Shown in pieces: positions 1-11,252 of a stretch of DNA of 64,000 bases (positions within the stretch are counted from its first letter, which is position 1; every line of letters begins with the position of its first letter). The notes beneath the pieces are model-generated. The model searched no databases and was not told the origin of the DNA. It saw only the letters and a list, made by a program, of their open reading frames with translations. The position numbers and the translations under genes are program-made. Source of the stretch: Lytechinus variegatus (lineage: Eukaryota; Echinodermata; Echinoidea; Temnopleuroida; Toxopneustidae). Location of the stretch: positions 38,836,680 to 38,900,679 of the forward strand of contig NC_054740.1 of the NCBI RefSeq assembly GCF_018143015.1. Reading direction: 5' to 3'.

Positions 1-349
1 AAGACATCATTGTTGGTGCTTATCTCATTTAATATCAAACCACCATATTGTCACTTAATTAGTGCCAATGACCTTCTTCTGATCATGCGCAGAACAGAAC
101 CACGAAATGGCTTATTGGGAATTGAGAGAAATCGGGGGAGGGGGGGGGGGGAGATGAGAGGAAAATATTTACATTTCTTATTTTTGATTGATCATTCTAA
201 GGCAATGCTTTGAAGTGATTGTCACTTTAGTTTTGTTATATCTTGATATATTTTTTATTTTCATTGATAATATATTTTCATCTGGAATTTTCATAAGAGT
301 TAGGGATGGAGTGGATAGATCTAGCATAGAGTGGAGAGGGGTGGGACTT
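1..349. other. Upstream non-coding DNA
   Basis: AT-rich sequence with one G-run near 137-150. The small open frames here have no recognisable motif and overlap one another on both strands. I see no gene and no clear signal-peptide exon for the downstream IDS gene. Confidence 0.4.
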
Positions 350-963
350 AGAGAGATCCCGGGGACCACTTTCATTGACGAGTGGATGCCATGCGCGACC
401 ATGTGGTTTCGAAAAGCATCCTAAAGTTAAACATGTATTTTCCATATTCTGAAAATGCACCCCTTAACAAATTTTTGGCATGTGAAACCCTATACCCTTA
501 ACAAGTTTTGGAAACGAAACGATACTCTTGGCAAGTATTCCCTGAATTGAACCGCTAAACAAGTATAGCGACGTCGGTCGTCGGCTTTACCTTTACCTAT
601 ACATCATTTGGTTTATACCATACAGCCCGGCCACCTCCCCACACCTCGTGCAAATCGTAGGAACACGTAGTGTTGACTCTTGGGGCAAAAAGTACATCCT
701 TTATCAAACATTTATTTTTACTCTTAATTTTATACCCTCGCAAATTGGACCCGAAACACGTAACTTTCCTATCGAAAATAAATACCCTTTTTTCGTTATT
801 TTAGTGTTTTTGACACCCTTATCACGTTTCGTACGTAACGTGCCCTATCTTGAAAAGGACATCCTTTGTGTTTTTTTTTGGTCGCGCATGGTACCCACCA
901 ACGTATTTCTGTGGTATCCACTCGTCAATGTAAGTGCCCCAACCCCTCCCCCGGGAGAGAGAT
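350..963. mobile_element. TIR element, CCCGGG family, copy 1 with perfect 8-bp target duplication
   Basis: The element proper is 358-955 and begins and ends with CCCGGG. Its inner terminal inverted repeats read as GAGTGGATGCCATGCGCGACC on the left and the inverse (GGTATCCACTCGTCAATG) on the right. It is flanked by the direct 8-bp duplication AGAGAGAT at 350-357 and 956-963. It has no transposase frame, so it is a non-autonomous MITE-like element. Three relatives lie at 12859, 40534 and 45729. This is the most diverged of the four, which suggests an older insertion. Confidence 0.8.
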
Positions 964-1100
964 AGCGTTATCAACCTCATTTTTTACTTTATTTAACTCT
1001 AACTTTTTCTTTCTCTTCTTTTTTTTCACTACTTGAAAAAAAAAGAAAGATATATATCCATGGGGGATAAAGGGGACGATATCCCCCTTGCTCTCTGATC

Positions 1101-1200
1101 GTTTCCATGTTTCTGTTCACACATTGTCAGAGAAAGCAATTGTGACGATGATTTTACGAACATCCCTTGAAACTTATGAAGGACCAATGTCGCCATAGGG
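1101..1200 (+). pseudogene. Decayed copy of IDS exon 2 (copy a)
   Basis: The stretch follows the real exon 2 at 4858-5000, including its upstream intron: TTTCTGTTCACA, then CATTGTCAGAGAAA, then CATCCCTTGAAACTTATG, then GGACCAAT. The acceptor AG is lost (the sequence reads CACACATT). The part coding the calcium-binding Asp-Asp is shortened and out of frame, and no donor follows. It shares an altered TTTTACGA block with copies b and c, so all three probably descend from one already mutated duplicate. Confidence 0.7.
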
Positions 1201-1420
1201 GCGATCTATTACAATGAATATCTTTGTGTAATTTATGTAATGAATGTTTTTTTTATTCATCTTCTCTTTGTATAATATTTTTGTATGTTCTCATACTATG
1301 TATACATATTCAGCCCCTGGGGCCCTGGCTGCTAATCATTGCCAATAACCAATACTATTCTATTCTGTATATTGGCCCCTATCAGTCGGCGCCCCTAGCT
1401 GTGTATGACCATCACAATTG

Positions 1421-1535
1421 ATGTTCATTTTTATATTTCTCTTCGCAGCATTGTCAGTGAAACCAAACATATACTCATCTTGATTATACGAGCATCCCTT
1501 GAAAGTTATGTAGGTCCAATCATAATTAGCTCATA
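1421..1535 (+). pseudogene. Decayed copy of IDS exon 2 (copy b)
   Basis: It keeps a polypyrimidine tract and acceptor (TTCTCTTCGCAG), followed by CATTGTCAGTGAAACC, a clear match to the start of the real exon 2. The frame then shifts and meets TGA within about a dozen codons. The block CATCCCTTGAAAGTTATG and GGTCCAATCATA still match the coding exon. No intact donor follows. About 320 bases separate it from copy a, which fits a tandem duplication that included intron sequence. Confidence 0.75.
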
Positions 1536-2199
1536 TGGGGGGGGGGGCAATATCCCTTATCAGTAGGCGCCTCTGCATCAGTCACGCACGTGGCCAGGGG
1601 GGGGGGAGTCCGCAAAATAAAATAAAAAAAGGGGGGGAGAAAAGGGAAAGAGAGTACAGCTTTATTGTTTTCCTTTTTATTTTTTGTCAAAAGAATAAAA
1701 CCTCAACGAGACGTTCTTCTCTCTGGTTCCGTTCAGAGCTCAATATTTGGTTCCGCGCTCCGTGCAGGAAAAATTTCGAAAATGCCTTTCCCCTCTGTTT
1801 CCCCACACCTTTTTCTACTCCGTTTTCCCGTCCCGGATATGGAACTCGTGTATTTCTTGCCACGAATAATAAAGTATACATTGGTTTGAAATATGAGAAG
1901 TAATTTTCGTTTAATTACATTGAAACAAAATTTTCGCTCTTCTGGGTCAGAGATGGTAAACTCTACCTCCACTCCCCGAATCCGCATATATTTGTGCTTT
2001 TCAGTAAGCAGTTTTTAGCAAGTACATGTATATGCTAAAGGGGACAGGCATTACATTCGCGCCGTGCTCATATGCAAAATTATATACGACGAAGCTTTAT
2101 TCAACATCGCTGTCCATCCATCTCCTGTCTTGTTTTGGGCCAAGGAATATTTTTGGTTTCCGTCCTACTTCGCGTGCATGGGTAAGGAAAAATCCCTTA
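1536..2199. other. Non-coding, G-run rich spacer
   Basis: Contains several runs of seven or more G (near 1538, 1600 and 1632). The overlapping open frames on both strands show no domain and look like chance frames. Nothing else recognised. Confidence 0.35.
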
Positions 2200-4335
2200 T
2201 TACGAACGCGAAGCGCGAGCAGAAATGAAATGGAAAAGGTACCTGTTAAAAACTGCTTGCAGTTAGTCATGAAGACATATTTTAAAAATCATAGTAATGC
2301 GAGTGCGAAGCGCGAGCTGAAATTTTTTGACATTTTTACCTAAATAATGCATGGAATTCTAAGCACTTTTTGTACCTTAAACAGAATAGGTATGTACATT
2401 AACTTAACAATAATGCGTGCAGGTGGAAGTGCGAGCGGAAAATTTCTAAATTTAGACCTACTGAACGAGACACTCTCATTCATGTTTTGTAAATCCTGAA
2501 AAGGATAAGTAATTAGGGACATTACTTACATCAAAACTGCGAGCGCAAAGCACGAGCAGAAAATGTGTATATACGTTTTGAACTGATCGAAAAAGGTACC
2601 TATTAAGGACTGCTCGCACTTAGCAATGAAGATGTTACATACTTCATCAATCAAATAATGGGAGCGCGAAGCGCGAGCTGAAAATTTTTGACATTTGTAC
2701 ATAAAGAATGGAAAATTTCAATCAATTTTCGTAATCGTGAACAGGATAGCTATATAACAACACAATTGATAATTTGAGGAAAAAATCGAGATTTATACCT
2801 AAAACGGGACACTCTATTCATGTTTTGTAAATCATGAAAATGATGAGTAATAGGGGATCTTCGTACATTAATAAAGCGCGGACAGAAAATTTTTGATATT
2901 GTGATCTGAAATTGGATTATGATTTAAATTAGAAGAACAAGTTCAGTATCTAAATGAACATGCGCGCGCGTGTTTCATATTTAGACCAAAGAGTTATATA
3001 CGTATAACTCTTTGATTTAGACCTAGAATCTAGACATTATAAATACATTTTTAAAGCTTTAAAGGGGAGGTTCACCCTGAAGAAAACTTTGTTGTAAAAA
3101 TAGCAGAAAAAAATAGTAAATATTATTGGTGAAGGTTTGAGGAAAATCCGTTAAAGAGTAAGACTTATGAGAGTTCAAAGTTTTGAATTTGTGACGTCAT
3201 AAACGAGCAGCTGCCCCATATGTGTTATGTAATATAAAATGCATGAATTTCAAATATTGTATGGTTCCTGATTTTTTTATGAGAGTTCAAAGTTTTGAAT
3301 TTGTGACGTCATAAACGAGCAGCTGCCCCATATGTGCTATGTAATATAAAATGCATGAATTTCAAATTTTGTATGGTTCCTGATGACTTAATTTTGTTTT
3401 CTATTCATGATTGGGTGTGAAAAATGATTTGTCTATTGATATACAAAAGGTAGAGTGACAACCATTTTCAATTTTCTGAGAAAATGACATTTCATTGATT
3501 TGTTACCATTTGCTATGTAGGAATACTACTCGCATATGACGTCACAAATAAAAAATGATTGAAATTCTAATAACTTTTTAATTATTTGATGAATATTTCT
3601 AAAAACTTCGGCAATATTTTGAAATATTTTTTCTGCTATTTTTACAATAAACTTTTTGTCAGGGTGAACTTCCCCTTTAACTATTTGATATTCCGATCTG
3701 AAAAGAGTCAATTTCAGCTGTATATTTTAACCACTTTGTAGGAAAATTGTGAGATGATGATTCATTAATACCTAATGAGGGCGCGAAATCTGATGATATT
3801 ATAGCCTGAAACCTGGACATTTCATGTACTTTTGTAATTATAAATAGGATGCATCAGTTAATATATTTTAAACCATTAATACGAGCGCAAATTGCGAGCC
3901 TAAATTTTGTATCCACTGTCATGAAAAGAGGATTTTAAGAAGTTTGTTGTATAATCAATATGGAGATATACATAACTTGCCAATCAAAATGCGAGCGTGC
4001 AGCGCTTGCTGATACGTTTTTATATTTAGACCTGAAAAGGGATATTTTTATAACTTTATGGAATACACGAAAATAATAGGTACCTGATAAATCAAAATTT
4101 GCGAGCGCGGAGCGCAAGCAGGAAATTGTAATATATTCAGACCATAAAACTGACATTTTTATAGAGCACTTTTTAAAACTCAATTGGGAAATCACACAAA
4201 ATAATGAAAGTTCGATTCACGAGATGAATTATGTTTTGTATATTGACTTTCACACTTGACATTTAAACTCCATATTGATATGAAAATCACCTAACAGGCA
4301 ATGAGAGCGCGAAGCGCGAGCGAAAATTTTGAATA
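2200..4335. repeat. Degenerate tandem array marked by a GCGAGCGCGAAGCGCGAGC motif
   Basis: A GC-rich motif close to GCGAGCGCGAAGCGCGAGC followed by AGAAAATTTTTGACATT recurs near 2208, 2300, 2418, 2538, 2660, 2870, 3880, 3989, 4100 and 4304. The first five are 90-122 bases apart. The AT-rich stretches between them are also related (TTCATGTTTTGTAAATC, GGTACCT, ACATTA). I read this as an old satellite of about 120-base period. It is split at 3063-3676 by an inserted TIR element. No gene is seen inside it. Confidence 0.75.
3063..3676. mobile_element. TTAA-flanked TIR element (614 bp)
   Basis: Terminal inverted repeats of about 50 bases: AGGGGAGGTTCACCCTGA on the left, and TCAGGGTGAACTTCCCCT on the right. 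Both continue into a matching block containing TTGTAAAAATAGCAGAA. TTAA sits immediately outside each end (3059-3062 and 3677-3680), as with piggyBac or Kolobok target sites. Inside is a direct duplication of about 112 bases, starting near 3167 and 3279. No transposase frame is present. It interrupts the surrounding satellite and is therefore younger. Confidence 0.8.
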
Positions 4336-4659
4336 GTGACATGCAAGATTTTTTTCATTTTTTAAGTCTTCCCCTCATCTTATTATATTCAATCGTCTTC
4401 CTCTTCTTTTTTCTCCTCCCTTTTCCCTCCTCTTTTTCTTTCTTTCCTTTTTTTGCTCCGTCAATGGGGGGGGGGGGGCCCCTCCGCCCCCCTGGATCCG
4501 CTGATGTTCTTCTTTTTATTTGAATTTGATGAGACATCGAAAACGCGGGAGGGGGGCAAATTCTCCCCTGCTCCCTCCCCCTGTAAGTGGTGTTGGCACG
4601 TAACATCCCCTCGAAAATTAATCCTGGCTAAACGTGGTTGACATGAGTGTGACGATTAA
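4336..4659. other. Pyrimidine-rich and G-run spacer
   Basis: A polypyrimidine stretch (about 4360-4455) is followed by a 12-base G-run and CCCCCCTGGATCC. This resembles the end of the GGGGCGGATCC repeat seen near 7129. The open frames here are low complexity and not credible genes. Confidence 0.35.
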
Positions 4660-4775
4660 TTCATTGTCATGTTTCTCTTCACAGCATTATCAGAGAAACC
4701 AAATGTGTAATTCACTGTGGATTTTACGAGCATATCCCTTGAAAGTATATGGAGCCGGACCAATCATATCGCATC
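4660..4775 (+). pseudogene. Decayed copy of IDS exon 2 (copy c)
   Basis: It lies just upstream of the real exon 2 and keeps the acceptor TTTCTCTTCACAG. The first codons match closely (CATTATCAGAGAAACC, AAATGTG), then a TAA stop replaces the Leu codon of the real exon. The later block CATATCCCTTGAAAG and GGACCAATCATATCGC still matches. The bases after it, a GCCGTAGGG and G-run, are also related to flanks of the other copies, so the duplicated unit covered intron plus exon. Confidence 0.8.
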
Positions 4776-4857
4776 GCCGTAGGGAGGGGGGGGGGGGTCG
4801 CCCCTGTCCATGTACAGTATGACGATTTTCTGTTCATTTTGATGTTTCTGTTCACAG

Positions 4858-7800
4858 CATTGTCAGAGAAACCAAATGTGTTATTCATCGTGATTGATGA
4901 CTTACGGGCCTCCCTTGAGAGCTATGGAGGTCCAATCATATCGCCATACATCACTGAACTTGCTTCGCGATCGGCTCTCTTTAGCAACGCCAAAGTGCAA
5001 GTAAGTATTTTTTTCATGACTTTATTCTATGGAGGTATGATATGGATTGCACATAATTTTATTTGCTTCAACAGGGGTCTGGGAACAGTAGTCTCTCTAC
5101 TACTCATCATCTCTACTCGCCAACTCAAGCCAGCATCTCCTCATCAGCTCTACTACTCAAGGTGTTCTCACTCAACATTCCTTCTGGTTTACAGTCCTTT
5201 TTCAGGACTACTTTCAAGAAAGAATACTCTACTCTCAAATCTCCACTTTCTCGCACATCCATTTCTTCTCTTCTATCCACTGTTTCTATAACACTCCACA
5301 TGGTGTACCGTAAACCACATCAGCAATTAGGTCCATATATTTTCTAAGTTATGATGACATGTTAAAAACTTATCCTTAGGTTAAGATTTTGAGGTTGATT
5401 CTCCAACATGGTCTAAGTTCATTGACCCTAAATGACCTTTGACCTTGGTCATGTGACCTGAAACTAAGGCAGGATGTTCAGTAATACCTGATTAACCTCA
5501 TGGCAAAGTTTCATGAACTAGGTCCATATACTTTCTAAGTTATGCTGTCATGTCAAAAACTTAACCTTCGGTAAATACTTGTTGTTGACGCCGTCGTCGC
5601 CATCAGAAAAGCGGCGCCTATAGTCTTACTCTGCTTGGCAGGCGGGACAAAAATAAAAAAAAGTTTTTTAAGATTTCATACAGCACTTTTCCCGTGTACA
5701 CTTCAATATTCAGCTCCATGTTTTCCTCTTCAAGATAGCTGGCTTATGTTTGTTCATCTTCCATCAGGAATTGCATACTAACAGCAGAATAATGATGACA
5801 TCATAATATGCATCTCCCCCCCCACCCCCCTCACCTCTCTCTGTAGCAATCTGTATGTGCTCCCAGTCGCGTATCCTTCTTGACGGGGCGACGCCCAGAC
5901 ACCACTCGGCTCTACGATTTCGGGTCGTACTGGAGGACGCATGCAGGGAATTACACGACATTACCGCAACACTTCAAAGATAATGGGTACTTCACCGCAT
6001 CAGTCGGAAAGGTTTTTCATCCAGGTATGGGACAGGGCCCTGGAAACATTTTTTTTGACAGGGGCGAGGGGGGGGTGCTGCTGATATACATTTGACAAGT
6101 TAAAAAAGAAAGAAGAGAGGGTTTCACTACAAAATGAAGGTCATTTTGGTCCCGAGAAATTTGACAAGCAAAAAAAAAAAGTTTCTGTATAAAATGTAGG
6201 TCAAATTTGTTACATTTTTCCATTATTTTGTCACAACTTCCAGAATTTCAGGGGTGCTGCCTCTGGAGAATAATACACACAGCATCCCCAAGGACTATGG
6301 AGCAACCCACCTCAGATTATCTCAGATTATTATTTTAGTTTAAAGTAAAACCAAGGGGCTTGCCATTTGAACGTTCATAAAACTCGACATGTTTCTTTTA
6401 AACGTTTTCATTTTTAACATTGTAATGCAATCAATAAAAGTAACTGTATTCCCAAAGACAACTACATACATGGGCGGAAATCCCAGGGGGACAGGAAGGA
6501 AGTGTCCCCCTAGTACCCAAAATAGTAGGGGGACACAATATCAAATACCCCCCTACTATTTTGGGAAATGCATCATTCAAAATCGAAATAAACATGTATT
6601 TTTGACAAGATGACCTTCCAGTTGGGGAGATAGCCCCCTTTTATTCTTTTTTTTTTGCTTGTCAAATTTTCCAGCCCCTGGTCCCCCTACCATTGGTGAG
6701 ATATTTCCGCCCTTGATGACATTCATACAATCAAATGCTTCTCCCATTAACACAGTGAACGCTGTTTCGTTTTATTAAAAAGTTGTACATGAACCTTCCA
6801 GTTGTTATCAGAATGGTTTAAACAAGTGTTTGACATCTTGACTTTTCAAAAGCACTGTGTACCGTATGGAAAATGTAAAATAAGGGTCATAGTTTATAGC
6901 TAAGAGTAATTTGCTGGGTTTTTATTTTGTTTTTTTAACAAGGTACTACGAGTGGTGGTAATGATGATTATCCCTATAGCTGGTCGATTCAACCTTACCA
7001 TCCGCCGACAGAGAAGTACAAAGGTGCTAAGGTAAATTGTATTACATTCATTTTGATTGCTCCGGGCATTATTTCATGATAGATGTAGGGTTAGGGCTGC
7101 AATATTAGGGTTTTATGTTAGGTTTAGTCAGGGGCGGATCCAAGATTTTCCAAAGGGGAGGAGGGGTACATTTTCTCTTCTGTATGAACAGCATATTTCA
7201 ATCAAAAATATAAAGTATGCTGTACCTTTCAAAGGGGGCGGGGGACATATTTTGTAAGAATGGCATATTTACATCAAAAAAGTTTATTATGGCTCTCAAA
7301 GGGGGGGGGGTCATGTGCTGGATGTGTGCCCCCCCCCATCCACCACTGGGTTTAGGGTTAGGTTTAATGTTAAATCCAGGGTTGAAATTAGTAATTTGAT
7401 TAGGTATGTGGAATTTATAGTCATGGATCCCTTTTGTAACTTGGTCAATAATCCCTCAATTTGGTAGCATTCCACTTAAAAAGCATCCAATATTGTTACC
7501 TAGAACCATTTTCACTCTTAAAAGAGATGAGGCATTTTCACTTGTTAATAGGTGAAGAATTTTCCACCCGTAACCCAGCACCATACCACGCGCTCCAAAC
7601 CAAAATTTTGTGAGGTCGTACATATGTAACAGTTTGATGAAGATGATTCTTATTATACAATATTGGTCCTATTACATGTATTTACCAATAATTGGGCCAT
7701 CAGACTTACATTAACTTACAGTCTGATCATTTTTTACCATATTGAATAGTGTACACAATTTAGAAGTCTATCTTAAATATTAATGCTGAGGGGAGGCTGA

Positions 7801-10435
7801 ACATATTAGGGAATGTTAGTGGAAAGTTTTATTATCTTGCCTCATCCTCCTCTTCCCCAAAATGAAACGTACCACATTTTCCAAATAAAATAAGTTTACA
7901 GAGTATCATATCTTCAACAATTTTACGAAGTCATGCTCAGATCTACAAACTAGCTCACTGATTTACAATGTTCTATTCACCATCTTTCAAAATGTCCAAC
8001 TATCTTTTTGTTGTATAAACAATATGAAAAATTGTTTTTCTACCAGGTGTGTCCCAATTTGGATGGCACGCTTCACAACAATGTCATGTGTCCAGTCAAT
8101 GTGAGTGCCATGCCACTTCAGTCCCTGCCAGACATCCAGTCTCTAGAATATTCATCGTCGATCCTGAAGAACCTATCCGTAGCTTCACATCCGACGAACG
8201 CGCCCGGCAGGCCGGATAAGACCGGTCGGTCCCCAAGGGATCAGGACATGCAACCGCCGTTTTTCTTGGCGGTAGGAATTCACAAGCCGCATATTCCGTG
8301 GAAGTACCCGGAGGAATTCAAATCGCTGTACCCGATCGAGTCGATTACCATCGCTTCCAATCCTTCCCGGTCCCCCACCCAGCCGGCTGTTGCCTACGAG
8401 GACTATTACACGTTGAGAAAGAGGGATGATATAAACGCTTTGAATATGAGCTTCCCCAATGGGACGATTCCTCTTCAATTCCATGTAAAAATGCCCATTA
8501 CAATATCAACCTTAGATTGTTCACTTTTGCATTATTTTCTTGTGCATTGAAAATCATGTGCATCGAAAATCAATATAAATTTTTCAATTATAATGCACAG
8601 CGATATATTATCTATATGCAACAAAAACAGTAAAAACAAATGAACTCTTTGGATTTGGAGAATTACATCCTTACCTAAAGTGGTAGCTAGTGAGTTTCCT
8701 TCATCCCCCCTTTCTCTCTGTTTTTCTGAGCTTTCTATTTTTCTCAACTTGCAGTTTCCCCGACAATTGAAGAGAATATAATTTGATCATGACATGCCTA
8801 CTGGTCAGAACTTGGGCTCTATGAAATTGTAAAATATATATTTAGACTATGTGATCTCCTCTAACCTCATCCACCAATTTACTGTATCAATACCAAGTCA
8901 ATAGATAGTTTTGTTTTTCGTTTTGTTGGGCAGGCTCCGATGAGACAAAGTTACTACGCTGCTGCAACCTACACAGATTTCCTGGTTGGAAAACTCCTTC
9001 AGACCCTGAATGAAACTGGCTTCTCAAACAACACCATCGTCGTTCTCTTCGGGGATCATGGTTCGTAAATTTTCTTTAAAATGTCTATCCCGTCCTCTTA
9101 CGGCCACCGCCCACCCTGCGATTGGCGTATGACCAATATTGCCAAAAAGGAGAGATGCAAATGTAGTGTCTGTATTAATTTGCCATCATTTAAAAAAGAA
9201 CAGGACATTTAGAAGATTTCATTAAAATCAGAAATTTAACGAAGAACAAAGAAAGGAAAGAGATTACTCTGATAAGCATTGATAGCACAAAAGTGCTGTT
9301 TTATACCCACAGTGTAAACCCATTACGAACTCTAGTGATCAGATATATTGATATTAAATAAGATTACAAAGTGCATCCAAAAGGCTTGCATCGTTGTCTA
9401 GTGGTTATGATTCTTGTTTTTCAATCAGATGGAAAGCAAGAAATTTACACATATTGTGCTGCACTCAACCCAGGTGAGTTGAATGGGTACCTGGCAGGAT
9501 TGATTCCTTAAATGCACCAAGTGCCTTAAGCAGCTGGAGCTAAAGGCGGGGTTATCTGTAGTGTGCTATTGAATAGGCATCTAGATGATCAGCACCTCAT
9601 AAATGCTATATACTTTTTTTATTAACAGAAATATGGCGCAATATAAATGCTGTGGATCATCATCATCATCATCATTATTATTATCATTCAATTATGAATT
9701 ATTTTCTTTTTCTTTTTAGGATGGCAATTAGGCGAGCATGCAGAATGGTGCAAGTACTCAAACTATGAACTAGCAACGAGGGTTCCTTTGATCGTTCACG
9801 TTCCTGGTCTTACAGACAAACCAAAGTCCTCATCACCAAACTCGCATCAAAGTGCTCAAAAGATGAAAGCCAGTGTGGGAACCAACGCTGACAGTGGCAT
9901 GGTTGTCACTGAGTTTGTGGAGATTGTTGATCTGTTTCCCACGCTGTCTGATCTCGCTGGCATTGAGGTTCCACCTACATGCCCACCGGACCCTTTCAAC
10001 GTGACCTTATGTTCTGAAGGGTACAGTTTCGCCCCTCTCCTGGAGGCAGACTCAAATGCAATTCTTTCGGGAAATGCCACAAAGAAGCTAACTTCCAAGC
10101 GGTACAGCCGATGGAAGAATGCCACGTACAGTCAGTACCCACGTCCAGGGGTGACCCCGACTAGACAAACAGATCTACCACGTCTCAAGTTCATAACGGT
10201 CATGGGGTATTCCATGCGTACTAAAGATCACCATTACACGGAGTGGATAGGTTTCAATCATACAACCTTCAAAGGTAATTGGACCGATGTCAAGGCAAGG
10301 GAACTGTATATTAATGACAAAGACTATGATCAAAACCACAATGTGGCTGATGATCCACAGTTCAAGGATATCGTCCAGGAGCTTAGTGTTCAATTGAAGA
10401 TGGGATGGCGCCAAAGCTTACCAGTCCCTGAATAA
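4858..10435 (+). CDS. IDS: Iduronate-2-sulfatase (exon 2 to last exon)
   Basis: Lysosomal sulfatase that removes 2-O-sulfate from iduronate in heparan and dermatan sulfate. Exons: 4858-5000, 5847-6024, 6943-7031, 8047-8484, 8934-9060, 9720-10435 (stop TAA); phases agree throughout and give about 562 residues. Motifs in order: [10 protein letters not shown] (metal-binding Asp pair), [10 protein letters not shown] with the Cys converted to formylglycine, [55 protein letters not shown](M/I)RT. Several N-X-S/T glycosylation sites are visible. CAPSR plus [11 protein letters not shown] point to IDS rather than arylsulfatases. The first exon (signal peptide) was not found; exon 2 begins with two bases of a split codon. 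Acceptors and donors are GT-AG; the donor after 9060 (GTTCGT) is weak but the only one that keeps frame. Exon 5 has an insertion relative to the human protein as I recall it. Confidence 0.93.
5090..5325 (+). repeat. Dispersed repeat, single arm of the 43 kb inverted repeat
   Basis: In IDS intron 2. Blocks such as CAACTCAAGCC, TTCTGGTTTACAGTC, TTTTTCAGGACTAC and CTCCACATGGTGTAC recur in the same order at about 43285-43490 and inverted at about 43010-43250. No coding content. Confidence 0.6.
5335..5645 (-). mobile_element. DR1-bearing repeat element, short copy
   Basis: Inverted relative of the longer element at 34926-35870. Shared blocks include GGTCCATATA, TTTCTAAGTTATG, AACTTAACCT, the end GCGGCGCCTATAG and TACTCTGCT. 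It carries TGACCTTTGACCT at 5433-5445, a perfect DR1 on the minus strand. It lies in IDS intron 2. No protein is encoded. Confidence 0.7.
6472..6712. mobile_element. Small TIR element in IDS intron 3
   Basis: Ends are GGGCGGAAATCCCA and TATTTCCGCCC in inverted orientation. Inside is a smaller palindrome around CCCCCTA...CAAAATAGTAGGGGG...CCCCCCTACTATTTTGGG. Non-autonomous and foldback in shape. Confidence 0.55.
7085..7400 (+). repeat. TTAGGG-rich dispersed repeat with a nested GGGGCGGATCC element
   Basis: TAGGGTTAGGG and GTTAGGTTTA, then CCAGGGTTGAAATTAGT and ATTTGATTAG, match a copy at 39565-39665 and, reversed, one at 63095-63215. This copy is split by an insert at about 7129-7349, which starts CAGGGGCGGATCCAAG and ends CATCCACCACTGG. 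The telomere-like words are degenerate, so this is a repeat family and not a telomere. Confidence 0.55.
9388..9700 (+). mobile_element. tRNA-derived SINE, + copy, with ATC-repeat tail
   Basis: In IDS intron 6. It starts with a degenerate Pol III A-box (TTGTCTAGTGG), continues with a block containing TTGTGCTGCACTCAACCC and GGTGAGTTGAATGGGTACC, and ends GGCGCAATATAAATGCTG followed by an ATC/ATT microsatellite (about 9658-9690). The same block occurs reversed at 39715-39905. Confidence 0.6.
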
Positions 10436-10628
10436 AGTCGAGTAGGATATGCCTCATCCTTCCAATAATAACATCAGTGAACAATAAAGCAATTAGCAAA
10501 CAAGATTGAAAGATTGATAAATGTTGGGATGACCCTTTTCCAGTAAACAAACTGATATGCTGGCAACTCATGATTGGAATACGTAGTTGAGGTGAAATCG
10601 AGTCTCTGGTTTACAATCAAAGTGCATC

Positions 10629-10770
10629 AGGGCCCCGTTGCGTAAAAGTTACTATTACAGTAACAGTGCCATCCAATGTTAACTTCCCTGAAATCCTTGA
10701 TTCTGGTTGGCTGATTAGCAGTGTTACCATTGGACAGCAAGTAACTTTACACAACAGTACAGGGTCCAAG
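10629..10770. mobile_element. MITE, GGGCCCCGTTGCGTAAAAGTTAC family, copy 1
   Basis: GGGCCCCGTTGCGTAAAAG at the left, AACTTTACACAACAGTACAGGGTCC at the right, with GTAACA/TGTTACC palindromic blocks between. Relatives at 26692-26866 and 55150-55312. Confidence 0.55.
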
Positions 10771-11252
10771 CAGGTAGCTCAGATGGCAGACCAAGGTGCA
10801 AATGGTAATGATGATGAGTTTGAAGGCCTACCTGATTGCTATTAAAGAAAACATGAATGCTTGTTAGCAAGCAACCAGAGAACCAAAGTCTTTCAGGTCC
10901 TCTCTGAGGGACCTGGTAATGTGGAAAAATGCCTTACCAAAGCAAAGGGCATCAGCACACCTGGGTCGACGGAACCCGAAACTCCTGCTCTATACAAATT
11001 TAGGTATCATGACTCCTTGAATTCTATCATTTGCTTTCATAAATTTATGATTTATTGTAGCATTTCAAATATAAAACGTTATAAAACACTGACCTTTAAT
11101 TAACATTGAAATTTTTTGTTAGGTATAAACAAAAGAGAAAGACAAAGAGGCTGATACTACAATGGGCTTACATTTATGTGGTCTACATTGAAGTCGGTGT
11201 ACTTCTCAGTTTAATAATATTGTACTAAAACCATTTGGTCTTGTCAACACCT

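Noticed and set aside
648..965. Open frame of 105 codons
   Set aside because: It lies inside the CCCGGG-family TIR element and has no protein motif.
4749..4857. Open frame extending upstream of IDS exon 2 as an alternative N-terminus
   Set aside because: It runs through a G-run and intron sequence repeated in the decayed copies, lacks a signal peptide, and a good acceptor (TTCACAG) defines the exon start at 4858.
7085..7400. Interstitial telomere
   Set aside because: Only a few degenerate TTAGGG words, shared with other dispersed copies.
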